Part shown: piece by piece, positions 41,701 through 49,554 of the stretch | Layout: the number at the start of each line of letters is the position of its first letter | How positions within the stretch are numbered: the first letter of the stretch is position 1 | NCBI GenBank assembly: GCA_944351765.1 | Contig: CALVPR010000004.1 | Coordinates: 1-49,554 of the forward strand | Source: an uncultured Bacilli bacterium | GTDB lineage: Bacteria; Bacillota_I; Bacilli_A; RF39; UBA660 | DNA length: 49,554 nucleotides | Reading direction: 5' to 3' | The notes under the pieces: generated by a model | Told to the model about the DNA's origin: nothing | Seen by the model: the letters and a program-made list of their open reading frames with translations, nothing else | Database searches by the model: none | Made by a program: the position numbers and the translations under genes

Positions 41701-43388
41701 CGTATGGTGAAGAATTATATAATATAGTAAAGATGCTAAGTGATATAGCAACAGAAGAAAATATAAAATGTAGACAATTATGGCTTCCAAAGATACCAAA
41801 TTATATCACTGTAAATCAGTTAATAGAAAAGTATCCATATGAAAAAGAAAACTTTATAATAAATCCAATAATTGGAGAATATGACGATCCTAATATGCAA
41901 CAACAACATTTATTAACTATCCCAATAAGTAATAAAGGAAATGCTATAGTTTATGGTATATCTGGATCTGGTAAAGAAAATTTTGTTTTAACAATGATTT
42001 ATTCATCAATGTTATATTATTTACCTAGTGAAGTAAATTATTATATAGTAGATTATGGCTCTGAAACATTGAGAATGTTAAAAAATGTTGCTATTGTAGG
42101 AGACATTGTATATCCTGATGAAGAAGAAAAACAAAAAAATTTATTTAAAATGTTAGCAAAAGAAATAGAGAAAAGAAAAAAATTATTTTCTAATTATTCA
42201 GGAAATTATATAAATTATTGTAAAAATAGTGGAAGTACTCTTCCAACTATAATAACTATAATAAATAATTTTGAAGGCTATCAAGAAAGTAATTCAGATA
42301 TAGATGATCCTTTAATAACCTTAAGTAGAGAAGGCTCAAAATATGGAATATATTTTGTTTTAACAACTAATACTCCAAACGGAATAAGATTTAAATTAAA
42401 GCAAAATTTTACACAGGATTTTGTTTTACAACAAGCAAATGATGAAGATTATACAAATATTTTAGGAAATGTTCAAAGAAATTACCCATCAAGATTGTAT
42501 GGAAGAGGTATTATAAAAACAGATAATGTGTATGAATTTCAAACTGCTCAAATATGTAATACTGAAAAAGTTGCAGAAACAATAAATAAATTAGAAGAAT
42601 TATTAGAAAGTAAATATCAAATAAAAGCTCCTAAAATACCTTTATTACCAGAAATAGTAAACTATAATTCGATATCTTCAAAATTTGGAAAAACAAAGGA
42701 ATATATAGTAGGTTTATCAAAGGAAAATTTAGAAATAGTAACTTATAATTTTGAAAAAAACAATATTAATTTAATTATATCTAGTGAAATATCTAATCTT
42801 TCAAATTTTGTAGGTCCTTTAATTAATCAATTTTTGGCATTAAAACAAAAAAAATTATTAGTAATAAATGCTGAAGATATTTATATTGAGGAAGAATATA
42901 AAAAATATTTTGGATATTATGATAAAGATTTTAATAAAATTTTTGAATTATTATATAAAAAAGTAGAAGAAAAATATAATTTATATATAGAAAGTGATTA
43001 CAATAAAAATATAGTAAATGAAGATGAAATTAAAATTTGTATTATAATTGGATTTGAAAGTTTAATGAAGAAATTATCTATAGACAATAAAAATAAATTA
43101 AATAAATTAATGACCAATAATAATGAAATAAGTATTGTAAAATTTATTTTAATTGATTCAGTAGACTCATTTAAAAAACTAGAATATGAAGAATGGTTTA
43201 AAAATGGAACTGATACTTCAAGTGGTATTTGGGTAGGAGAAGGTATTAATGAACAATATACATTAAAAACTACAGAAAAAAATACTGAATTAAAAGAAAA
43301 GATTAATAATGATTATTGTTTTGTAGTTAGAAAAGGAAAATCACAATTAGTAAAATATTTATCAGAATTTAAAATTAATTTAAAATAA
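38772..43388 (+). CDS. essC: Type VII secretion motor ATPase EssC
   Basis: 1538 residues. Order of parts: an N-terminal FHA-like region, with the recognisable FHA domain at about 105-190 (VSIGRNNDNDI, NSSNMGTFINN); two transmembrane helices at about 264-285 and 302-321; and a first FtsK/SpoIIIE ATPase domain with Walker A GMTGSGKSEF at 714-723, then IDYKGGG, FIISDEFAEL and ATQKPSG. The second ATPase domain has GISGSGKEN at 1062-1070, and a third, degenerate domain without a P-loop ends the protein. This is the S. aureus/Bacillus EssC architecture (about 1480 residues there). AGGAGGTAATTAATT precedes the ATG. Substrate and membrane partners are not in the window. Confidence 0.93.
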   Translation: MRVSLIKNNKINNITLPNDPSGIYWITDFDEDGHEQNLICIEAREKNWFLISNEEYSYVENNMIKPYVMLSPYNLYVVKSKIEDKMILIYCSPIFDDTLKAYNLLDKNEVSIGRNNDNDIVYNNSLVNEYHAKLIIDKEKGNIEIHDNSSNMGTFINNVRVNKISSVESGDLIFIMGLKIIISKLDKDYVIMFNNPNNLVNSKFTLFNIQSNKEEEYKEEQEELDIPLYVEEDYFHRTPRFTQKIEDYKVNIDPPPNKQEIKDMPLLLTIGPMLTMSMMSLVMMYSSLNNVMNNGGSLSNALPSLVMSGAMFASVFLWPTLMRKYEKKRREQEEKLRQTKYSKYIEDKKLDINNELVRQSAILKNQFPTTTECQQIILQKLTRLWERRIGDEDFSVINAGNGTSKMKIELKYPEEHFTMQEDNLMKLVTSLGKSEKNINNVPVAISLIEHKIFGVIGNRKIRFDFSNQILLQLATFHSYDNMKFVILTNNENSDFWEHIKILPHNWNNNKTFRYFGVNINEYKEIFYILEKIYNDRKEKKKENNITFNTRYIIINDCFNNIRNIEFIKNILNEQDDLGISLIIIDNKIVNIPDQCQSFVQLSEAKCEYFESLVNNKPIQFEMDKNYIDYFSCAKKLANIPIKIISKTEGQLPDKLGFLEMYDVGKIEQLNIKNRWEKNNPIQSLGVPVGYNQNGDKLIIDLHEKYHGPHGLIAGMTGSGKSEFLITYILSMALNFHPYEVQFILIDYKGGGLAGAFENEISHIKLPHLVGTITNLDANEIKRSLSSIESELKRRQRAFNEAREISGESTIDIYKYQKMYREGIVKEPVSHLFIISDEFAELKNQQPEFMVQLISTARIGRSLGVHLILATQKPSGVVDPQIWSNTRFRVCLRVQEKSDSNEVIKSPDAAYLKQTGRFYFQVGFNEIYELGQAAWAGGMYVPSEKNKKNINDSIDFINNIGDIIKSVETKKKVEKTASYGEELYNIVKMLSDIATEENIKCRQLWLPKIPNYITVNQLIEKYPYEKENFIINPIIGEYDDPNMQQQHLLTIPISNKGNAIVYGISGSGKENFVLTMIYSSMLYYLPSEVNYYIVDYGSETLRMLKNVAIVGDIVYPDEEEKQKNLFKMLAKEIEKRKKLFSNYSGNYINYCKNSGSTLPTIITIINNFEGYQESNSDIDDPLITLSREGSKYGIYFVLTTNTPNGIRFKLKQNFTQDFVLQQANDEDYTNILGNVQRNYPSRLYGRGIIKTDNVYEFQTAQICNTEKVAETINKLEELLESKYQIKAPKIPLLPEIVNYNSISSKFGKTKEYIVGLSKENLEIVTYNFEKNNINLIISSEISNLSNFVGPLINQFLALKQKKLLVINAEDIYIEEEYKKYFGYYDKDFNKIFELLYKKVEEKYNLYIESDYNKNIVNEDEIKICIIIGFESLMKKLSIDNKNKLNKLMTNNNEISIVKFILIDSVDSFKKLEYEEWFKNGTDTSSGIWVGEGINEQYTLKTTEKNTELKEKINNDYCFVVRKGKSQLVKYLSEFKINLK

Positions 43389-43399
43389 ATAAAAAAATA

Positions 43400-43428
43400 T
43401 TGACATAAAAAAAATAACCATATATAAT
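43400..43428 (+). promoter_or_regulatory. Promoter of rpmH
   Basis: TTGACA (43400-43405) and TATAAT (43423-43428), 17-bp spacing: full consensus, as expected for a ribosomal protein gene. Confidence 0.8.
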
Positions 43429-43461
43429 AAAATAGCATTTAACTTTGGAGGTGTTATATAT

Positions 43462-43584
43462 ATGAAAAGAACTTATCAACCTAATAATAGAAAAAAAGCA
43501 AAGAAACATGGTTTTTTTGCACGTATTAAAGGAAAAGTTTTAAATAGTAGAAGAGCTAAAAAAAGAAAAAAATTATGTGCATAA
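43462..43584 (+). CDS. rpmH: 50S ribosomal protein L34
   Basis: 40 residues, [20 protein letters not shown] followed by a very basic tail. The N-terminus and the GFFARI segment are diagnostic for L34. TGGAGGTG lies upstream of the ATG. The usual neighbour order rpmH-rnpA-yidC-jag-mnmE-mnmG-rsmG follows. In most Bacillota rpmH faces dnaA directly; here about 7 kb of herA, yukD and essC intervene. Confidence 0.96.
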   Translation: MKRTYQPNNRKKAKKHGFFARIKGKVLNSRRAKKRKKLCA

Positions 43585-43607
43585 CCACTTTTTATTGTGG
43601 TTTTTTC
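43583..43607 (+). terminator. Terminator/attenuator between rpmH and rnpA
   Basis: Stem AACCAC (43583-43588) / GTGGTT (43597-43602) overlaps the rpmH stop codon and is followed by six T. It would lower rnpA expression relative to rpmH. Confidence 0.65.
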
Positions 43608-43627
43608 TTTATATTGAAGGTGAATTT

Positions 43628-43954
43628 ATGAAAAAAAAGGATATTATTAAAAATAATAGAGAATTTTCGAGAATAATAAATAAAAATAAAAATGTAAAAA
43701 ATAAGTATTATTCTATATATTATGAGAAGACAGAATCAAAAAATTTATATGGAATAAGTGTGCCAACGAAAACTGGAAATGCTGTAATTCGTAATAAACT
43801 AAAAAGGCAAGTAAAAAACATTATTGATAATAATAAAAATTATATACAAAGTTCATATAACTATGTTATAATATTAAGAAAGAGTTTATTAGGAATAGAT
43901 TACCAATTAAAAGAAAAAGAATTAATTGATCTATTCAAAAAGATTGGAGAATAA
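43628..43954 (+). CDS. rnpA: Ribonuclease P protein component
   Basis: 108 residues, the protein cofactor of RNase P that matures tRNA 5' ends. The RNR-type motif is AVIRNKLKRQVKNII near 55-69. I start at the ATG at 43628, behind GAAGGTGAATTT; the upstream in-frame extension would overlap rpmH and its terminator and encodes an unrelated hydrophobic stretch. Confidence 0.92.
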   Translation: MKKKDIIKNNREFSRIINKNKNVKNKYYSIYYEKTESKNLYGISVPTKTGNAVIRNKLKRQVKNIIDNNKNYIQSSYNYVIILRKSLLGIDYQLKEKELIDLFKKIGE

Positions 43955-43955
43955 T

Positions 43956-44864
43956 ATGACAAAGAAAAAGATAATATTAGTATTAATATCTGTATTTATG
44001 TTAACAGGATGTACAACAACATTAAAAGATAAAGACAATAAAACGGTAGTTAATACAGAAACAGGGCAATCTATAACAGAAAACATTATTTGTAAACCTA
44101 CAGATGAAAAAGTAATTAAGATATATGAAGAAAATGGTGTAGATATAAAAGATTTGCCTAGTTGTAATGAATTTAATCCTGTTAGTAAATATGAAGGCTT
44201 ATGGACTACATTTTTTGTAAAACCATTAGCATGGGTAATTATTCAAATTGGTAATTTAGTAAATAGTTATGGTTTATCGATAATTATAACAGCATTATTA
44301 ATTAGATTAGTTTTAATGCCAATAACTAAAAAAACTGCAATGCAATCAGAAAATATGAAGAAGGCTCAACCAGAAATTGAAAGAATAGAAAAAAAATACA
44401 AAGGTAAAGAATCTCAAGAAGATCAAATGAGAAAAACTCAAGAAATGCTTGCAATCTATCAAAAATATCAAATAAATCCTGTGTCAGGATGCTTACTTGC
44501 ATTTATTCAATTGCCACTATTAGTTGCATTTTTAGAGGCAATTAATAGAACACCTGCTATATTTGAAAGTAAATTTTTAGGCCTTCAAATGGCAACAACA
44601 ACATTAGTAGGTATAGAAAATGGTAACTATATATATATCCTATTTATAGTACTTATTTTAGGAACTACATATTTATCATTTAGGAAAACTTTAAAAGATC
44701 AAACAGCAGCAGCCGCTCAAATGAAATATACGATATACATAATGTTAGGAATAATATTTATTGGTTCATTAACTTTACCAACAGCTCTAGGAATTTATTG
44801 GATAACTTCAAGTACATTTACAATATTCCAAAATATGTGGGTTGAAAGAAAGAAGGTAAGATAA
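43956..44864 (+). CDS. yidC: Membrane protein insertase YidC (Oxa1/SpoIIIJ type)
   Basis: 302 residues from the ATG at 43956, one base after the rnpA stop. It inserts and folds membrane proteins. A lipoprotein signal peptide ends in LTGC, with Cys20 as the lipidation site; about five transmembrane segments follow, with TKKTAMQSENMKKAQPEIERI in the conserved cytoplasmic loop. It ends in MWVERKKVR without a long basic tail. Confidence 0.95.
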   Translation: MTKKKIILVLISVFMLTGCTTTLKDKDNKTVVNTETGQSITENIICKPTDEKVIKIYEENGVDIKDLPSCNEFNPVSKYEGLWTTFFVKPLAWVIIQIGNLVNSYGLSIIITALLIRLVLMPITKKTAMQSENMKKAQPEIERIEKKYKGKESQEDQMRKTQEMLAIYQKYQINPVSGCLLAFIQLPLLVAFLEAINRTPAIFESKFLGLQMATTTLVGIENGNYIYILFIVLILGTTYLSFRKTLKDQTAAAAQMKYTIYIMLGIIFIGSLTLPTALGIYWITSSTFTIFQNMWVERKKVR

Positions 44865-45472
44865 TGAATACATATACATTTGAAGATAAAACTATAGATG
44901 AAGCCAAAAATAAAGCATTAAAAGAGTTAAATATAAATGAAGAAAATATAATAATAATTAATAAAACAGAAAAAAATGGTTTATTAAAAAAGAGTGCAAG
45001 CATAGAACTTGTAACAATAGATGAAATAATTAATTATTTAAAAGATTCTTTAAATGAAATCTTATCATTAATGGGAATAGAAGCTAATTATGAAGTAAGA
45101 AGAAGAGAAAATAGAATAGAAATAAAAATATTTTCCGACAATAATGCAATATTAATTGGTAAAAACGGAAGAACTATGCAATCTTTACAAACAATATTAA
45201 GATTTATATTAAAAAATCATGTATCTTCTGATTTATCTGTTATGTTAGATGTTGAAAATTATAAAGAAAAGAGAAATAGAAATATTGAGTATTTAGCAAA
45301 GAAAATAGCAAGAGATGTAGCTAAAACTAAAGTAGAAACTAAATTAGATAATATGAATTCTTATGAGAGAAGAATAGTTCATAATATATTATCAGATAAT
45401 AAATATGTATATACAGTTAGTGAAGGTGAAGAACCTAATAGACATGTAATTATAAAGCCAAGAGAAGATTAA
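44864..45472 (+). CDS. jag: RNA-binding protein Jag (KhpB)
   Basis: 202 residues. The Jag N-terminal domain (about 1-48, YTFEDKTIDEAKNKALKEL) is followed by a KH domain (LIGKNGRTMQSLQTIL near 101-116) and an R3H domain at the C-terminus (YERRIVHNILSDN). It binds RNA and affects division and elongation in relatives. The start codon overlaps the yidC stop (TAATG). Confidence 0.94.
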   Translation: MNTYTFEDKTIDEAKNKALKELNINEENIIIINKTEKNGLLKKSASIELVTIDEIINYLKDSLNEILSLMGIEANYEVRRRENRIEIKIFSDNNAILIGKNGRTMQSLQTILRFILKNHVSSDLSVMLDVENYKEKRNRNIEYLAKKIARDVAKTKVETKLDNMNSYERRIVHNILSDNKYVYTVSEGEEPNRHVIIKPRED

Positions 45473-45526
45473 TCTTTTCTTTCTTTTTTATTTGTGTTAA
45501 AATATTGTGGGTAACGAGGTGATACT

Positions 45527-46879
45527 ATGGAAGATACAATTGCAGCAATTTCTACAGCATTAGGGGTAGGAGCAATATCTATAATTAGAGTTAGTGGAAA
45601 TGAATCAATTGATATAGTAAATAAAATATTTAAAGGAAAAGATTTAACTAGTGTTTCATCACATACTATCCATTATGGATATATAATGGATAATGAAGAA
45701 ATAGTAGATGAAGTATTAGTTAGTATAATGAAAGCACCTAAAACTTTTACTAAAGAAGATATCGTGGAAATAAATTGTCATGGGGGAATAGCAACAACTA
45801 ATAAAGTGTTAGAGTTAATATTAACTAATGGTGCAAGATTAGCAGATCCAGGAGAATTTACGAAAAAAGCATTTTTAAACGGAAGAATAGATTTAGTAGA
45901 AGCCGATGGAATAATGGATTTAATAAATTCCAAAACAGAAAAAAATAGGCAATTATCAATAAATGAATTAAATGGAAAAGTATCAAATTTAATAAAAGAA
46001 TTAAGAAATAAATTAGTAGGAATTATATCTAATATAGAAGTTAATATAGATTATCCTGAATATGAAGATATAGAAGTTTTAACTAATGAAAAAATTCTTC
46101 CTGAAGTAGTAAATTTTAAAAAGCAATTAGAAAAAATTATTAAAGATTCAGAAGATGGAAAGATTATAAATGAGGGAATTAATGTAGGAATAATAGGAAA
46201 ACCAAATGTAGGAAAAAGTAGTCTTTTAAATGCTTTATTAGAAGAAGAAAAAGCAATAGTTACTGATATTGAGGGTACTACAAGGGATATAGTGGAAGGT
46301 AAAATTAATTTAGGTGGCATAATTTTAAATATTATTGATACTGCAGGAATTAGAGAAACTGATAATGTAGTAGAGAAAATTGGAGTAGAAAAAAGTATGG
46401 AAATTATTGATAAAGCTGATTTAATAATTTTTGTACTAAATAATAATGAGATTATAACCGAAGAAGAATTAAAAATATTAGAAAAGATAAAAAATAAAAA
46501 TAGTATAGTTGTAATTAACAAGATTGATTTAGAAAAAAGGATAAATTTATCTAACTATGATAAAAAAATAATAGAAATTAGTGCTAAAGAAAATATTGGA
46601 ATAGAAGAATTAAAAGATGAGATAAAAAGAATTTATAATATAGATAATATAAATACAAAAGATATGACTTATTTAAGTAATGCAAGAAGTATATCTTTAT
46701 TAAAACAATCTTTAGCTAAAATAGAAGAAAGTATTAATAATATAAATAATGATAGTCCGATAGATATAGTAGAGATAGATTTAAAAAATGCTTGGGAATT
46801 ATTAGGACAAATTATTGGTGAAACATATACAGATGAGTTATTAGATGAGTTATTCTCTAGATTTTGTTTAGGAAAGTAG
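45527..46879 (+). CDS. mnmE: tRNA modification GTPase MnmE
   Basis: 450 residues. With MnmG it builds the carboxymethylaminomethyl group on wobble uridine 34. It has an N-terminal folate-binding domain, a central GTPase with GKPNVGKSSLLN near 222-233 and DTAGIRE, and NKID near 325. The C-terminal catalytic motif reads FCLGK (C(I/L/V)GK). AACGAGGTGATACT precedes the ATG. A partly palindromic AAGATTAATCTT after jag may be a weak terminator. Confidence 0.96.
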   Translation: MEDTIAAISTALGVGAISIIRVSGNESIDIVNKIFKGKDLTSVSSHTIHYGYIMDNEEIVDEVLVSIMKAPKTFTKEDIVEINCHGGIATTNKVLELILTNGARLADPGEFTKKAFLNGRIDLVEADGIMDLINSKTEKNRQLSINELNGKVSNLIKELRNKLVGIISNIEVNIDYPEYEDIEVLTNEKILPEVVNFKKQLEKIIKDSEDGKIINEGINVGIIGKPNVGKSSLLNALLEEEKAIVTDIEGTTRDIVEGKINLGGIILNIIDTAGIRETDNVVEKIGVEKSMEIIDKADLIIFVLNNNEIITEEELKILEKIKNKNSIVVINKIDLEKRINLSNYDKKIIEISAKENIGIEELKDEIKRIYNIDNINTKDMTYLSNARSISLLKQSLAKIEESINNINNDSPIDIVEIDLKNAWELLGQIIGETYTDELLDELFSRFCLGK

Positions 46880-46887
46880 GTGAAATT

Positions 46888-48759
46888 ATGGAATATGAAG
46901 TTATAGTAGTAGGAGCAGGTCATGCTGGATGTGAAGCTGCTTTAGCAACCGCTAGGTGTGGACATAAGACTTTACTTGTAACAGGTAATTTAAAAAATGT
47001 AGCAACAATGCCCTGTAATCCATCAATTGGGGGTTCAGCCAAAGGAATTATTGTGAGAGAAATAGATGCCCTAGGCGGAGAAATGGGGATAAATGCCGAT
47101 AAAACATTAATACAAATGAAGATGTTAAATTCTTCTAAAGGACCGGCAGTTAGATCTTTAAGAGCTCAAGCCGATAAAATAACTTATCCACAAGAGATGT
47201 TGAAAACTTTAAAAAATACTAAAAATTTAACATTACAAGAAGCAATGGTAGAAGATTTAATAGTAGAAAATGATGAAGTAAAAGGAATTATTACTGAAAA
47301 TGGTACAAAAATTACATCTAATATTGTAATACTTACAACAGGAACATATTTAAAAGCAGATATATTAGTGGGAAGCACAAGAACAAGAAGTGGTCCACAT
47401 GATGAAAAGCCATCAATGCATTTATCAGATAATTTAAAAAAATATGGATTTGATATATTAAGATTAAAAACAGGAACTCCTCCTAGAATAGAAAAGAGTA
47501 GTATTGATTATTCTAAAACTAAAAGGGAAGATGGAGATAAAGAAGTATATACTTTTTCACATGATATTGCCCCAATATATGATGTTAACAATCAAGAACC
47601 ATGTTATTTAATATATACTACTCCGGAAACACATAAAATAATATTAGATAATTTAAATAAATCGGCAATGTATGGCGGGCTTGATGATATAACAGGAATA
47701 GGTCCTAGATATTGTCCATCTATAGAAGACAAATTAGTAAAATTTAAAGATAAAGAAAAACATCAATTATTTTTAGAACCCGAAAGTTTATATTATGATG
47801 ATATTTATTTGCAAGGGTTTTCTACTAGTATGCCAAAAGATGTTCAGGAAAAAATGGTACATAGTCTACCTGGCCTAGAAAATGCAAAAATTTTAAAATA
47901 CGCTTATGCAATAGAATATGATGCTATATATCCTACACAAATTAAAGCATCATTAGAAACAAAAGTTTTAAAGAATTTGTTTACAGCAGGTCAAATTAAT
48001 GGAACAAGTGGATATGAGGAAGCTGCAGCCCAAGGATTAATGGCAGGAATAAATGCTTCATTAAAGTTGAATGGCAAGGAACCGTTAATTTTAAAAAGAA
48101 ATGAAGCTTATATTGGAGTATTAATTGATGATTTGGTAACCAAAGGAACAATAGAACCTTATAGAATGTTAACATCAAGAGCAGAATATCGTTTATTATT
48201 AAGACATGATAATGCCGATATTAGACTTAGACAGTATGGATATGATGTAGGACTAATTGATGAATTGAGATATTTAAAGTTTAAAAATAAATTAGATGAT
48301 ATAAGTAAATTTAAAGAATACTTGAAAAATACTAAAATAACTCCAACAAAAGAAATAAATGTAATTTTTGAAAAAATAGGAACACCATTACTAAAAGATG
48401 GCATATATTTATATGACTTGCTTAGAAGAAATGAGATAACTATAAGTATTTTAAAAGAATACAATCTACTTGTAAGTGAATTTTCAAAAGAAGTGGAAGA
48501 ACAATTAGAAATAGAGATAAAATATGAAGGTTATATAAAAAAAGTTGAAAGGGAAGCTGAAAAAATGCTTAAGAATGAAGAAAAATTAATTCCCAAGGAT
48601 ATTGATTATAGCAAAATATTAAATTTAGCAACAGAAGCAAGACAAAAATTAGAGAAAATAAGACCGGAATCAATTGGTCAAGCTCTTAGAATAAGTGGAG
48701 TAAATCCTTCTGATATTTCGATTTTAATGGTATATTTAAGGAAAAATTATAATGAATAA
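46888..48759 (+). CDS. mnmG: tRNA uridine-5-carboxymethylaminomethyl modification enzyme MnmG
   Basis: 623 residues from the ATG at 46888, preceded by TAGGTGAAATT; an in-frame ATG 24 bases earlier overlaps mnmE and has no site. The FAD-binding motif VVGAGHAGCEAALA lies at about 6-19, CNPSIGGSAKGI near 44-55, and the conserved NGTSGYEEAAAQGL near 371-384. It is the FAD-dependent partner of MnmE. The last 8 bp overlap rsmG. Confidence 0.97.
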   Translation: MEYEVIVVGAGHAGCEAALATARCGHKTLLVTGNLKNVATMPCNPSIGGSAKGIIVREIDALGGEMGINADKTLIQMKMLNSSKGPAVRSLRAQADKITYPQEMLKTLKNTKNLTLQEAMVEDLIVENDEVKGIITENGTKITSNIVILTTGTYLKADILVGSTRTRSGPHDEKPSMHLSDNLKKYGFDILRLKTGTPPRIEKSSIDYSKTKREDGDKEVYTFSHDIAPIYDVNNQEPCYLIYTTPETHKIILDNLNKSAMYGGLDDITGIGPRYCPSIEDKLVKFKDKEKHQLFLEPESLYYDDIYLQGFSTSMPKDVQEKMVHSLPGLENAKILKYAYAIEYDAIYPTQIKASLETKVLKNLFTAGQINGTSGYEEAAAQGLMAGINASLKLNGKEPLILKRNEAYIGVLIDDLVTKGTIEPYRMLTSRAEYRLLLRHDNADIRLRQYGYDVGLIDELRYLKFKNKLDDISKFKEYLKNTKITPTKEINVIFEKIGTPLLKDGIYLYDLLRRNEITISILKEYNLLVSEFSKEVEEQLEIEIKYEGYIKKVEREAEKMLKNEEKLIPKDIDYSKILNLATEARQKLEKIRPESIGQALRISGVNPSDISILMVYLRKNYNE

Positions 48760-49453
48760 ACAAAAATTTATAGATGAATTATTAAAATTGAATATAGAAA
48801 TTAGTGATATTCAATTAGAAAAATTAGAAAAGTATTATGAAATATTAGAAAGAGAAAATAAATTATATAATTTAACTTCAATTACAGAAAAAGGGAGTGT
48901 ATTTTTAAAACATTTTTATGATAGCCTTACAATTGTTAAAATAATAGATTTAAATGAAGGAACATTATGTGATTTAGGAACAGGGGCGGGATTTCCTGGG
49001 ATGATTTTAAAAATAATGTTTCCTAATGTAAAAGTAACATTGATTGATGCCACTTTAAAGAAATGTATTTTCCTTGAAAAAGTAATAAAAGAACTAAAAT
49101 TAGAAAATATTAATGTAATAAATGCAAGAGTAGAAGAATATGCAAAAATAGAAAGAGAAAAATATGACATAGTAACTGCAAGAGCGGTAGCGCCTCTTAA
49201 ACATTTATTAGAATATGGGGTTCCATTATTAAAAGTAAACGGAACATTTGTTGCTATGAAAGGAAACCTTAATGAAGAATTAAATGGTATTGAAAATTAT
49301 GAAAATAAATTACAAATAGAACAAAATAAAAGGATAGATTTTCAATTACCAATTGAAAACAGTCATAGAACTTTAATTAGTTTTATAAAATTAGGAATAA
49401 CAGATATTAAGTATCCGAGAAAGTATAGTGAAATTAAGAAAAAAAGTTTGTAA
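48752..49453 (+). CDS. rsmG: 16S rRNA 7-methylguanosine methyltransferase RsmG
   Basis: 233 residues. It methylates G527 of 16S rRNA. The SAM motif is LCDLGTGAGFPGM near 69-81, followed by LIDATLKKCIFLEKV and TARAVAPL near 145-152. It overlaps mnmG by 8 bp, so the two are coupled. In B. subtilis the next gene is noc, then parA-parB; here the window ends, and parA-parB are instead on the other flank. Confidence 0.95.
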   Translation: MNKQKFIDELLKLNIEISDIQLEKLEKYYEILERENKLYNLTSITEKGSVFLKHFYDSLTIVKIIDLNEGTLCDLGTGAGFPGMILKIMFPNVKVTLIDATLKKCIFLEKVIKELKLENINVINARVEEYAKIEREKYDIVTARAVAPLKHLLEYGVPLLKVNGTFVAMKGNLNEELNGIENYENKLQIEQNKRIDFQLPIENSHRTLISFIKLGITDIKYPRKYSEIKKKSL

Positions 49454-49454
49454 T

Positions 49455-49483
49455 TTGACAAAACCAAACAAATGTGTTATAAT
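49455..49483 (+). promoter_or_regulatory. Consensus promoter immediately after rsmG
   Basis: TTGACA (49455-49460) and TATAAT (49478-49483) with 17-bp spacing begin 2 bp after the rsmG stop codon. Transcription would start near 49490. Confidence 0.7.
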
Positions 49484-49507
49484 CCTGACTTTGACAGTTG
49501 TAAGAAA

Positions 49508-49554
49508 GCAAAATCTCTCAAACCCTTAAAATATAAGGGTTTAAAGAGGTTTTT
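49508..49554 (+). terminator. Strong terminator or attenuator at window end
   Basis: Nested arms AAATCTCT ... AGAGGTTT and AAACCCTT / AAGGGTTT form a long stem followed by TTTTT at the very end of the window. It may end the rsmG operon. Being only about 20 nt downstream of a consensus start, it could also attenuate a leader for the next, unseen gene or end a small RNA of about 60 nt. Confidence 0.75.

Overview
The window is a very AT-rich stretch of a Bacillota chromosome spanning the replication origin. dnaA, dnaN, recF, gyrB and gyrA lie next to rpmH-rnpA-yidC-jag-mnmE-mnmG-rsmG, and the gene order closely follows the Bacillus subtilis origin region. A standard genetic code fits: TGG encodes Trp and TGA ends trmN6. 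Sporulation-associated genes (yabP, yabQ, yabG, bofA, spoVT, spoVG) and a ComK-like regulator point to a lineage with an endospore-forming ancestry. The signal recognition particle RNA is the short form without an Alu domain. I read this as a low-GC member of the Bacilli in the broad sense (Erysipelotrichia/RF39-like or similar), but I cannot place it more closely.

Layout. Transcription diverges from the origin at about 34.8-38.4 kb. To the left, nearly everything is on the minus strand: dnaA, dnaN, a comK-like gene, recF, gyrB, gyrA; a 1-kb gene-free segment with four parS sites and two Noc-type palindromes; SRP RNA and tadA; the dnaX-ebfC-recR-bofA-holB-ricT-trmN6-rsmI-pth operon; mfd; spoVT; a kinase-like gene; a methionine-type T-box ahead of dut-metG; tatD, a 3D-domain cell-wall protein, rsmA, yabG, veg, spoVG and yabP-yabQ-divIC. 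The tilS-ftsH pair is the exception, lying on the plus strand head-on to replication. Beyond it come a DUF1292 gene, a membrane-anchored lytic transglycosylase, parA-parB, a cold-shock gene and the first codons of a TnpB gene cut by the window edge. To the right, on the plus strand, are yukD and essC (type VII secretion) and then rpmH to rsmG. A HerA-like ATPase on the minus strand lies between the dnaA upstream boxes and yukD.

How it works together. Most of the window is housekeeping: initiation (DnaA boxes on both sides of dnaA), clamp loading, topology, repair, tRNA modification, cell division and protein quality control. The most distinctive parts are: (1) a centromere-like array of four parS sites spaced 163, 163 and 156 bp in diverged tandem repeats, alongside four exact copies of the B. 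subtilis Noc-binding palindrome, one forming the last codons of recF; (2) a reduced type VII secretion locus (YukD plus EssC, with no WXG100 substrate, EssA or EssB nearby) inserted beside the origin; (3) a ComK-like gene where yaaA normally sits; (4) a Met T-box whose first gene is dUTPase; and (5) DivIC apparently starting at an ATT codon. I do not see a wholly unknown multi-gene defence or biosynthetic system.
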